This document shows, piece after piece, positions 1 through 5,049 of a stretch of 5,049 bases of DNA (the stretch's first letter is position 1; each line of letters starts with the position of its first letter). Origin of the DNA: SVQP01 sp045650025 (lineage in GTDB: Bacteria > Bacillota > Clostridia > Oscillospirales > CAG-272); NCBI GenBank assembly GCA_045650025.1, contig JAZRQR010000118.1, forward strand, positions 1-5,049, written 5' to 3'. The notes beneath the pieces were generated by a model. That model was not told the DNA's origin. It was given only the letters and a program-made list of their open reading frames with translations, and made no database searches. A program made the position numbers and the translations under genes.

Positions 1-1023
1 ACCCTGACCAGAGCTGAGTTCGACCGCATCACTGCAGATCTGGTAGATCGCGCAATGGTTCCCACCAAGAAGGCTCTTGCTGACGCGGGCCTGAGCGTTT
101 CTCAGATCGATAAGTGCCTGCTTGTAGGCGGTTCTACCAGAATCCCCGCTGTACAGGAAGCTGTTAAGAAGTTCATCGGCAAGGAGCCCTTCAAGGGCAT
201 CAACCCCGACGAGTGCGTTGCAATCGGCGCTGCAATTCAGGGCGGCGTTCTGGGCGGCGAGGTCAAGGATCTGCTGCTGCTTGACGTAACGCCTCTGTCT
301 CTGGGTATTGAGACCATGGGCGGCGTATTCAACCGCATCATCGACAGAAACACCACCATCCCCGTAAAGAAGAGCCAGATCTACTCCACCGCAGCAGACG
401 GTCAGACCTCGGTAGAGATCCACGTACTGCAGGGTGAGCGCGAGATGGCACAGTATAACACCACACTGGGCAGATTCATTCTGGACGGCATTGCACCCGC
501 TCCCCGTGGCGTGCCCCAGATCGAGGTTACCTTTGACATCGACGCAAACGGCATCGTAAACGTTACCGCAAAGGATAAGGGCACCGGTAAGGGGCAGCAC
601 ATTGTGATCACCTCCTCCACCAACATGTCTCAGGAGGACATCGACAAGGCAGTTCGCGAGGCAGAGAAGTTTGCTGAAGAGGACAAGAAGCAGAAGGAAG
701 CCGTTGACGTACGCAACCACGCAGAGTCTATGGTATTCCAGATGGAAAAGACCCTTGGCGAGGTAGAGGGCAAGGTCAGCCCCGAGGCGATCAACGAGGC
801 TCGTGCAGGCATTGACAAGCTCAAGGAGACCCTGAAGGGCAGCGACACCGCAGCGATCAAGGCTGATACCGAGGCTTGCGAAAAGGCATTCTACAAGGTG
901 TCCGAGGAGCTGTACCGTCAGCAGGGCGCACAGGGCGGCGACCAAGGCGCTCAGGGCGGCAACTACGACGCAGGTGACGGCACCTACTACGACGCAAACT
1001 ACGAGGATAACTCCAACAAGTAA
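1..1023 (+). CDS. dnaK: Chaperone protein DnaK (Hsp70), C-terminal part, 5'-truncated by the window edge
   Basis: This is the ATP-dependent Hsp70 chaperone, which binds exposed hydrophobic stretches of unfolded cytoplasmic proteins in a cycle driven by DnaJ and GrpE. The frame is open from base 1 (TLTRAEFDRIT, a typical DnaK stretch), so the ATG at 55 is internal and the gene begins upstream. The visible 340 residues are roughly the last 55% of a usual ~610-residue protein. They show the end of the ATPase domain (LVGGSTRIPAVQ, then NPDECVAIGAAIQGG), the conserved linker DLLLLDVTPLSLGIET, the beta-sandwich substrate domain (TTIPVKKSQ, QGERE, GIPAP-like GIAPAPRGVPQIEVTFDID, NGIVNVTAKDKGTG) and the helical lid. 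The tail is Gly/Gln-rich and then Tyr/Asp-rich, ending DANYEDNSNK, a loose version of the acidic tail of bacterial DnaK. dnaJ follows after 69 bases. Upstream hrcA and grpE, and a CIRCE operator, would be expected but are not in view. Identity is essentially certain. Confidence 0.98.
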   Translation, partial: TLTRAEFDRITADLVDRAMVPTKKALADAGLSVSQIDKCLLVGGSTRIPAVQEAVKKFIGKEPFKGINPDECVAIGAAIQGGVLGGEVKDLLLLDVTPLSLGIETMGGVFNRIIDRNTTIPVKKSQIYSTAADGQTSVEIHVLQGEREMAQYNTTLGRFILDGIAPAPRGVPQIEVTFDIDANGIVNVTAKDKGTGKGQHIVITSSTNMSQEDIDKAVREAEKFAEEDKKQKEAVDVRNHAESMVFQMEKTLGEVEGKVSPEAINEARAGIDKLKETLKGSDTAAIKADTEACEKAFYKVSEELYRQQGAQGGDQGAQGGNYDAGDGTYYDANYEDNSNK

Positions 1024-1030
1024 TCATGAC

Positions 1031-1055
1031 GGGCTGCCGCATTTTGCGGCAGCCC
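1031..1055 (+). promoter_or_regulatory. Perfect hairpin in the dnaK-dnaJ gap (possible attenuator or mRNA-stability element)
   Basis: GGGCTGCCGC (1031-1040) and GCGGCAGCCC (1046-1055) form a perfect 10-bp, mostly G-C stem around a five-base ATTTT loop, seven bases after the dnaK stop codon. The bases that follow (CATAACAGG) are not a T-run; T-rich stretches begin only about 9 bases later (TTTT) and further on (TTTTT near 1075-1079). It therefore does not look like a full-strength intrinsic terminator. By inference it could cause partial termination, or protect the 3' end of a processed dnaK mRNA, so that DnaK is made in excess over DnaJ. The structure is seen directly; the function is not. 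Confidence 0.7.
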
Positions 1056-1079
1056 CATAACAGGTTTTAGAGAATTTTT

Positions 1080-1084
1080 AAGGA
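1080..1084 (+). promoter_or_regulatory. Ribosome binding site of dnaJ
   Basis: AAGGA lies 8 bases before the ATG at 1093, a standard Shine-Dalgarno core and spacing. It fixes the dnaJ start. It sits beyond the intergenic hairpin, so dnaJ has its own initiation site and is not coupled to dnaK translation. Confidence 0.8.
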
Positions 1085-1092
1085 AAACGAAC

Positions 1093-2226
1093 ATGGCAGA
1101 TAAAAGAGATTATTACGAGGTGCTTGGCGTTGACAAAAGCGCAAGCGATGCCGAGATCAAAAAGGCATACCGCGTGCTGGCAAAGAAGTACCACCCCGAT
1201 ATGAACCCCGGAAATGCCGAGGCAGAGGCAAAGTTCAAGGAAGCCAACGAGGCGTACGAGGTGCTTTCGGATAGCGAGAAGAAGGCAAAGTACGACCAGT
1301 TCGGTCACGCAGCCTTTGACCAGGGCTCGGGCTTTGGCGGTGGCGGCTACGGCGGCGGATTTACCGATTTTGGCGACATTGGCGATATTTTCGGCTCGTT
1401 TTTCGGCGGCGCATTCGGTGGCGGCGGACAAAAGCGCCGCAACGGCCCGCAGCGCGGTGACGACATTCAGATCCGCGTGTCGCTGTCCTTTGAGGAAGCG
1501 GCGTTTGGCGTCAAGAAGACCATTACCTATACAAGAATGCGTAAGTGTCCCGATTGTGGCGGCAACGGCAGCGAGGGCGGACACGCGCCCGAGACCTGCT
1601 CGGCATGCCGAGGCACGGGTCAGGTGCGCACGGTGCATAACATGGGCGGCATGCAGTTCCAGTCCACCGGCACGTGTGATAAGTGCCGCGGTACGGGTAA
1701 GATCATCAAAACGCCTTGCTCGCGCTGCAGAGGTACCGGCATGGAGCGCGAGAACAAGAACCTGACCGTGGACATTCCCGCAGGCATTGACCATGGCGAG
1801 AAGATCGCGCTGCGCTCTCAGGGCTGTGACGGTAAGAACGGCGGTCCTGCAGGCGACCTGATCATGCAGATCAGCGTTGCGCCGCACAAGATCTTCAAGC
1901 GCGACGGTGCGAATATTTACTGTGAGATCCCCGTCACCATTTCCGAGGCGGTGCTGGGCGCGGAGATCGAGGTGCCCACGCTGGAGGGCTCGCACAAGTT
2001 TGATTTGCCCGAGGGCACGCAATCGGGCTCCACCTTTACGCTGCGCGGCAAGGGCATTCCCAATCTGGGCAACGGCTCGCGCAGGGGAGATCTGATCTTT
2101 ACCGTAGCGGTGGAGATCCCCACGGGGCTTTCCTCCAAGCAAAAGGACGCGATGCGCGCCTTTGCAGAGGCTTGCGGTGAGAGCAACTACAAAAAGAAGA
2201 AAAACTTTTTCAAGAAGGGTAAATGA
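1093..2226 (+). CDS. dnaJ: Chaperone protein DnaJ (Hsp40, type I)
   Basis: DnaJ delivers unfolded substrates to DnaK and stimulates its ATPase in the cytoplasm. The 377-residue product has the full type I layout and normal length. The J domain spans about residues 5-70, with the essential HPD at 34-36. A Gly/Phe-rich linker runs over about 78-112 and includes the DIF motif at 98-100. Four zinc-binding CxxCxGxG repeats begin at Cys152, Cys169, Cys195 and Cys209 and bind two zinc ions. The two beta-rich C-terminal substrate domains include GAEIEVPTLEG and LRGKGIPNLG. All eight zinc cysteines are present. The ATG at 1093 has a well-placed AAGGA, and the protein begins MADKRDYYEVLGV as expected for the family. 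The C-terminus is unusually lysine-rich (KKKKNFFKKGK), and those codons also supply purine-rich sequence just before prmA. The stop codon overlaps the prmA start by 4 bases (ATGA), implying co-transcription and probable translational coupling. Confidence 0.98.
   Translation: MADKRDYYEVLGVDKSASDAEIKKAYRVLAKKYHPDMNPGNAEAEAKFKEANEAYEVLSDSEKKAKYDQFGHAAFDQGSGFGGGGYGGGFTDFGDIGDIFGSFFGGAFGGGGQKRRNGPQRGDDIQIRVSLSFEEAAFGVKKTITYTRMRKCPDCGGNGSEGGHAPETCSACRGTGQVRTVHNMGGMQFQSTGTCDKCRGTGKIIKTPCSRCRGTGMERENKNLTVDIPAGIDHGEKIALRSQGCDGKNGGPAGDLIMQISVAPHKIFKRDGANIYCEIPVTISEAVLGAEIEVPTLEGSHKFDLPEGTQSGSTFTLRGKGIPNLGNGSRRGDLIFTVAVEIPTGLSSKQKDAMRAFAEACGESNYKKKKNFFKKGK
2212..2219 (+). promoter_or_regulatory. Ribosome binding site of prmA inside the end of dnaJ
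   Basis: AAGAAGGG lies within the last lysine/glycine codons of dnaJ. It is only 3 bases from the ATG at 2223, but 9 bases from the in-frame ATG at 2229 (Met3). By spacing alone the second ATG is the better start; by the ATGA overlap the first is. Both give nearly the same protein. Confidence 0.5.
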
Positions 2227-3188
2227 GTATGGTAGATAAGGATTACGTGTGTGAGGACTGGGGCGAGACTACCCAGTGGACGCAGATTCGCGTTACGGTA
2301 AAGCTGGAGCAGCTGGACGCGCTTGTCGCGGTGATGAGCATGATCAACACCAATCTCATGATCGAGGACTACAGCGACATTGACCTGAAGACCTGCTACG
2401 GCGACCTGATCGACGAGAGCATTCTCAATGCGGACAAGACCATCGCATCGGTATCGGTCTACCTGCCCGTCGAGCGCGATATTCGCGAGGATGTGGAGTT
2501 CTTGCGCGAAATGCTTGCCAAGGACGGCATCGAGGGCGAGATCAAGATGATCGGTCTGAATGAGGAGGACTGGGCAAACGCGTGGAAGGCATACTATAAG
2601 CCGATCAAGATCGGTCAGCGCATGGTCATCGTGCCCGCTTGGGAAAAGTACCGGGCAGAGGAGCACGAGCTGGTGGTGCGCATGGATCCCGGTATGGCGT
2701 TCGGTACGGGTACGCATGAGACTACCCGTCTTGTCATCGGCCTTTTGGAAAAGTACACCACCCCCGGCGTGCGTATGCTGGACGTGGGTACGGGCAGCGG
2801 TATTCTTGCCATCTGCGCCTCCAAGCTGGGTGCAGGGGAGTGCAAGGCATATGACATTGACCCCATGTCGGTGCGCGTAGCACGCGAGAATATCAAGGAT
2901 TCGGGGCTGACCAATATTACCTGCGATCAGTCCGACCTGCTTCGCTCGGTGGATCTTGAGGGCGGCAAGTACGGTCTGGTTTGCGCCAATATCGTAGCAG
3001 ACATTATCATTCGCATGACGCCCGACGTGCATAAGTACATTGCAGACGACGGCGTGCTGCTGGCTTCGGGTATTATCATGGAGCGCAGCGCAGACGTGGT
3101 CAACTGCTTCGAGGCACACGGCTTTGAGATCGTGGAGCGCGCCGAGGAAAACGGATGGTGCGCACTGGCGGTCAAGTTAAAGAAATGA
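2223..3188 (+). CDS. prmA: Ribosomal protein L11 methyltransferase PrmA
   Basis: PrmA uses S-adenosylmethionine to methylate lysines and the N-terminal amine of ribosomal protein L11. The 321-residue product is slightly longer than the usual 290-315. An N-terminal L11-recognition region leads into the family signature EEDW (114-117) followed by WKAYYKPIKIG. Next come DPGMAFGTGTHETT (155-168) and the SAM-binding loop LDVGTGSGILAI (186-197). Acidic residues after the second strand (YDIDP, 210-214) probably contact SAM, and NIVAD (256-260) corresponds to the NILA/NPPY-like motif of class I methyltransferases. No key motif is missing. The start at 2223 overlaps the dnaJ stop; an in-frame ATG at 2229 has better ribosome-binding spacing and may be the true start. 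prmA downstream of dnaJ is the usual order in Firmicutes. It overlaps the next gene by 4 bases in the same ATGA arrangement. Confidence 0.96.
   Translation: MSMVDKDYVCEDWGETTQWTQIRVTVKLEQLDALVAVMSMINTNLMIEDYSDIDLKTCYGDLIDESILNADKTIASVSVYLPVERDIREDVEFLREMLAKDGIEGEIKMIGLNEEDWANAWKAYYKPIKIGQRMVIVPAWEKYRAEEHELVVRMDPGMAFGTGTHETTRLVIGLLEKYTTPGVRMLDVGTGSGILAICASKLGAGECKAYDIDPMSVRVARENIKDSGLTNITCDQSDLLRSVDLEGGKYGLVCANIVADIIIRMTPDVHKYIADDGVLLASGIIMERSADVVNCFEAHGFEIVERAEENGWCALAVKLKK
3144..3150 (+). promoter_or_regulatory. Possible ribosome binding site favouring an upstream start of the metallopeptidase gene
   Basis: GAGGAAA sits inside the end of prmA, with the GAGG core 7 bases before an in-frame ATG at 3155. 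The ATG at 3185 has only AAAGAA directly abutting it, with no spacing. This makes 3155 a real alternative start, or the site may load ribosomes that then reinitiate at 3185. The purines also simply encode Glu-Glu-Asn of PrmA, so the match may be incidental. Confidence 0.3.
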
Positions 3189-3730
3189 TCGAATATACGC
3201 TGATCCGCTCGGACCGCAAAACGGTCGGTGTGCAGATCAAGGACGGACAGGTCATCGTGCGCGCTCCACGGAGATTGCCCCGGGGAGCCATCGATGCATT
3301 CGTTTGTAAGCATGCGGATTGGATCAAGTCGCATCTTGCCCGTGTGCAAGCCGCACAAGGACAGCCCAAGCTGACCGATGCCGAGCACAAAGCCCTTGCA
3401 TCGCAAGCCAAGGCGATCATTCCCGCGCGCGTGGCGCATTATGCCGCATTGCTTGGCGTGGAGTACGGGCGCATTACCATCCGCACGCAAAAAACGCGCT
3501 GGGGCAGCTGCTCTTCCAAGGGAAACCTGAATTTCAACTGCCTTTTGATGCTGACACCGCCCGAGGTGCTGGATAGCGTGGTGGTGCACGAGCTGTGCCA
3601 CCGCAAGCACATGAACCATTCGAAAGCGTTTTATGCCGAGATCGCGCGCGTCATGCCCGATTATAAAGTCCGCCACGCATGGCTCAAGCAAAACGGCACC
3701 GCGCTGATGGCAAGAGCGCACGGGAATTGA
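3185..3730 (+). CDS. YgjP/SprT-like zinc metallopeptidase-domain protein (M48-like, DUF45)
   Basis: The 181-residue protein belongs to the YgjP-like (DUF45) family of small soluble proteins with a gluzincin-like metal site; the cellular substrate of the family is not settled. The N-terminal half opens with the family pattern IRSDRKTVGVQIKDGQVIVRAP. A helical middle (about residues 40-85) follows, then TRWGSCSSKGNLNFN (Trp106-Gly-Ser-Cys-Ser), which is highly typical of the family. The metal site is HELCH at 135-139 with the third likely ligand in NH (His145), and Glu136 as the catalytic base. MPDY and a following WL close the domain. No signal peptide or membrane segment is seen, so it should be cytoplasmic. 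I chose the ATG at 3185 because it overlaps the prmA stop (ATGA) and starts where family members usually do. An in-frame ATG at 3155 would add 10 residues and has a better ribosome binding site. It is the last gene of the operon, ahead of a terminator. Confidence 0.9.
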   Translation: MIEYTLIRSDRKTVGVQIKDGQVIVRAPRRLPRGAIDAFVCKHADWIKSHLARVQAAQGQPKLTDAEHKALASQAKAIIPARVAHYAALLGVEYGRITIRTQKTRWGSCSSKGNLNFNCLLMLTPPEVLDSVVVHELCHRKHMNHSKAFYAEIARVMPDYKVRHAWLKQNGTALMARAHGN

Positions 3731-3739
3731 ATACGGAAA

Positions 3740-3810
3740 TGCAATAGAAAAGCTACAGTAGGGGCGACTTGTGAATCGCCCGTATCATGCAAAATTGCAA
3801 CAGAAAAAGC
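3740..3810. repeat. Short imperfect direct repeats flanking a GC-rich palindrome
   Basis: TGCAATAGAAAAGC (3740-3753) recurs as TGCAACAGAAAAAGC (3796-3810), with one substitution and one extra A. Between them lies an imperfect palindrome: GGGCGA (3762-3767) pairs with TCGCCC (3776-3781), the inner TT/AA pairs if C3768 is bulged, and TA/TA pair outside a single G-G mismatch. The pattern resembles a small interspersed palindromic element whose insertion copied its target, but a local slippage duplication would look similar. The second repeat runs into the left arm of the terminator. Confidence 0.5.
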
Positions 3811-3832
3811 CGCTCGGTTGAGCGGCTTTTTT
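3804..3832. terminator. Bidirectional intrinsic terminator between convergent genes
   Basis: GCCGCTC (3809-3815), a GGTT loop and GAGCGGC (3820-3826) form a 7-bp GC-rich stem. It is preceded by AAAAA (3804-3808) and followed by TTTTTT (3827-3832). Read on the plus strand it ends the dnaK-dnaJ-prmA-metallopeptidase transcript. Read on the minus strand the A-run becomes a U-tract and ends the cotransporter transcript. Its position in the gap between two converging genes fits both roles. Confidence 0.92.
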
Positions 3833-3851
3833 GCGTTGTGTTATGTACTTA

Positions 3852-5049
3852 TCAAAGCTTTTGTACTGAATATTTATCGGAATATTCGGCATACTTATCG
3901 CTGTAACGCGCGTTTCCTGATTTCAGGCTCTTAATGACTTCATGCGCATTCATGGTATGCTCGCTGACGTCGATAATGCCTACGGCAATATTGGAGCAAT
4001 GGTCACTGACACGCTCGAAGTCGGTCAACAGATCGGTCCAGATAAAGCCGGTTTCCACGGTGCAATCTCCGGTCTTGAGTCTTGTAATGTGGTTGTGACG
4101 CAACCGTGCCTTGAGATTGTCAATAACCTGCTCCAAAGGCTCTACATCGTATGCAAGAGACAGATCGTTGCCCACGAAAGCTGCCTTTGTCAAAACGAGA
4201 ATTTCATCGGTAGCGGCACATAGCATTTCAAGCTCTTCTTTGGCAGCTTCGGAGAGCACAATGCCTTTTTCGCGCAGCTCCTCGACCGATTCCAGCACGT
4301 TGACCGCATGGTCGGAGATGCGCTCAAAGTCACCGATCGCCTTGAGCAGCTTGGTCACGGTTGCACTGTCTTCGTCCGAAACCTGACTTTGGCTGAGTTT
4401 GGTTAGGTACGTGCCGAGAATGTCTTCGTAATGGTCGGTATCGTCCTCAATTTTTCTGATCTTCTCTGCAATTTCAGGTGTATAAGATGTGATAGCCTGT
4501 ATGCTGAGTCTAAAACCTTCCACCGCTTCACTTGCCATACGAGTTGCCAGCTGACAGCTTTGTTCCACCGCAATGGCGGGTGTTGCAAGCAAACGCTCGT
4601 CCAGCTCGACAACCTTTTCGGGCGTTTTTGCTTCGGGCACGAGCTTGTATGCAAGCTTTTCCAGCAGCGAGGAGGCAGGGAGCAGCAGGATTGTGCAAAG
4701 AACGTTAAACGCGGAGTGGCAAACGGCAATTCCAAAGTAACTTGCCGATTCGCTCAAGATCAGCGGTTTAAAGATCGCAGAAATAATCCAGAAGACAGTC
4801 AGCCAAATCACTGTACCGATCACATTGAATAAAAGGTGGATAATGGATGCACGCTTTGCGTTCTTGTTTGTACCAAACGAGGAGAGCAGAGCCGTGACGC
4901 AAGTACCGATGTTTTGTCCCATGATAATCGGAATGGCAGCCGAATAGGAAACAGCCCCCGTTGCGGATAACGCCTGCAGAATGCCCACGGATGCAGAGCT
5001 GGATTGAATGATCGCGGTGACCAGTGCGCCCACAAGCACACCAAGCACG
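3852..5049 (-). CDS. Na+/phosphate cotransporter family protein with C-terminal PhoU-like domain, 5'-truncated by the window edge
   Basis: This is a membrane protein of the Na/Pi-cotransporter (NptA/PNaS, SLC34-like) family, expected to import phosphate with sodium; some bacterial members may act in regulation or export instead. The frame stays open to the window edge (the GTG at 5048-5046 is an internal Val), so 398 C-terminal residues are seen of a usual ~540-600. Numbering visible residues, the second inverted repeat shows TAIIQSSSAS (11-20), the family's QSSS motif, then GQNIGT (44-49), NAKRASIIHLLFN (63-75) and hydrophobic helices at about 76-93 and 104-124. The first QSSS repeat must lie upstream. 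Residues about 155-375 are helical and PhoU-like, with the paired signatures DFERISDH (240-247) and DFERVSDH (343-350), which in PhoU contribute to metal binding. The tail holds a duplicated YSDKY. It converges on the chaperone operon and shares its terminator. By eye its composition is slightly more AT-rich than the operon. Confidence 0.93.
   Translation of the reverse strand, partial: VLGVLVGALVTAIIQSSSASVGILQALSATGAVSYSAAIPIIMGQNIGTCVTALLSSFGTNKNAKRASIIHLLFNVIGTVIWLTVFWIISAIFKPLILSESASYFGIAVCHSAFNVLCTILLLPASSLLEKLAYKLVPEAKTPEKVVELDERLLATPAIAVEQSCQLATRMASEAVEGFRLSIQAITSYTPEIAEKIRKIEDDTDHYEDILGTYLTKLSQSQVSDEDSATVTKLLKAIGDFERISDHAVNVLESVEELREKGIVLSEAAKEELEMLCAATDEILVLTKAAFVGNDLSLAYDVEPLEQVIDNLKARLRHNHITRLKTGDCTVETGFIWTDLLTDFERVSDHCSNIAVGIIDVSEHTMNAHEVIKSLKSGNARYSDKYAEYSDKYSVQKL
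3870..3905 (-). repeat. Tandem duplication encoding YSDKYAE / YSDKYSV at the cotransporter C-terminus
   Basis: Two copies of Tyr-Ser-Asp-Lys-Tyr are encoded at 3905-3891 and 3884-3870, separated by two codons, giving a seven-codon period. The two 15-base copies match at 11 positions; the differences are two synonymous third-base changes and an AGC-to-TCC serine switch. The repeat lies after the PhoU-like domain, in a hydrophilic tail of about 20 residues. Its role is unknown. Confidence 0.6.

Noticed and set aside
1024..1092. A separate promoter for dnaJ in the dnaK-dnaJ gap
   Set aside because: No convincing -35/-10 pair with proper spacing is present; the T-rich stretch there is too short to count as a promoter.
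1078..2142. A 354-codon open frame on the minus strand opposite dnaJ
   Set aside because: It lies fully antisense to an unmistakable dnaJ, has a low-complexity Ala/Arg/Leu composition with no recognisable domain, and is explained by the biased third positions of dnaJ codons.
2187..3119. A 310-codon open frame on the minus strand opposite prmA
   Set aside because: It is antisense to the well-supported prmA, rich in His/Leu/Val with no motif, and has no clear ribosome binding site; it is a codon-bias shadow.
2927..3721. A 264-codon minus-strand open frame spanning the prmA/metallopeptidase junction
   Set aside because: It overlaps two real genes on the opposite strand and carries no domain signature.
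3788..3799. Small inverted repeat TGCAA-AA-TTGCA in the intergenic gap
   Set aside because: Five AT-leaning base pairs around a two-base spacer would not form a stable hairpin, and such a short match is expected by chance.
4431..4832. A 133-codon plus-strand open frame with many cysteines inside the cotransporter gene
   Set aside because: The cysteines are not spaced as a metal site, and the frame is antisense to the PhoU-like and membrane coding region, which has clear family motifs.
5046..5048. GTG at the right edge as the start codon of the cotransporter gene
   Set aside because: The protein there is in the middle of a membrane segment of the second QSSS repeat and the first repeat is missing, so the codon is an internal valine and the gene continues beyond the window.

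Overview
The window looks like ordinary chromosome from a low-to-moderate-GC Firmicute, most likely a class Clostridia gut-type anaerobe. The reasons are the dnaK-dnaJ-prmA gene order, strong purine-rich ribosome binding sites, and the style of the proteins. The taxonomic call is inference; no rRNA or species marker is present.

Layout. Bases 1-1023 hold the C-terminal part of DnaK, with its start lying upstream of the window. A 69-base gap carries a perfect 10-bp hairpin and the dnaJ ribosome binding site. Then come dnaJ (1093-2226), prmA (2223-3188) and a YgjP/SprT-like zinc metallopeptidase gene (3185-3730). These three are chained by two 4-base ATGA stop/start overlaps, so they are almost certainly one transcript with coupled translation. 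The forward unit ends in a 121-base gap (3731-3851). The gap holds an imperfect GC-rich palindrome flanked by near-identical short direct repeats, then a strong intrinsic terminator that can work in both directions. On the reverse strand, converging on it, is the 3' part of a Na+/phosphate cotransporter-family gene with a fused PhoU-like C-terminal domain (3852-5049, 5' end outside the window).

How the genes work together. DnaK and DnaJ are the Hsp70 chaperone and its J-domain co-chaperone. PrmA methylates ribosomal protein L11 and is a customary passenger of this heat-shock operon in Firmicutes. The metallopeptidase occupies the place where rsmE follows prmA in Bacillus. The cotransporter-like gene is a separate transcription unit concerned with phosphate, or possibly with its regulation.

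I found no evidence of a new biological system, CRISPR array, transposase, tRNA or rRNA. The less routine points are the hairpin between dnaK and dnaJ, the repeat-flanked palindrome, the overlapping start sites, and the metallopeptidase's place in the operon.
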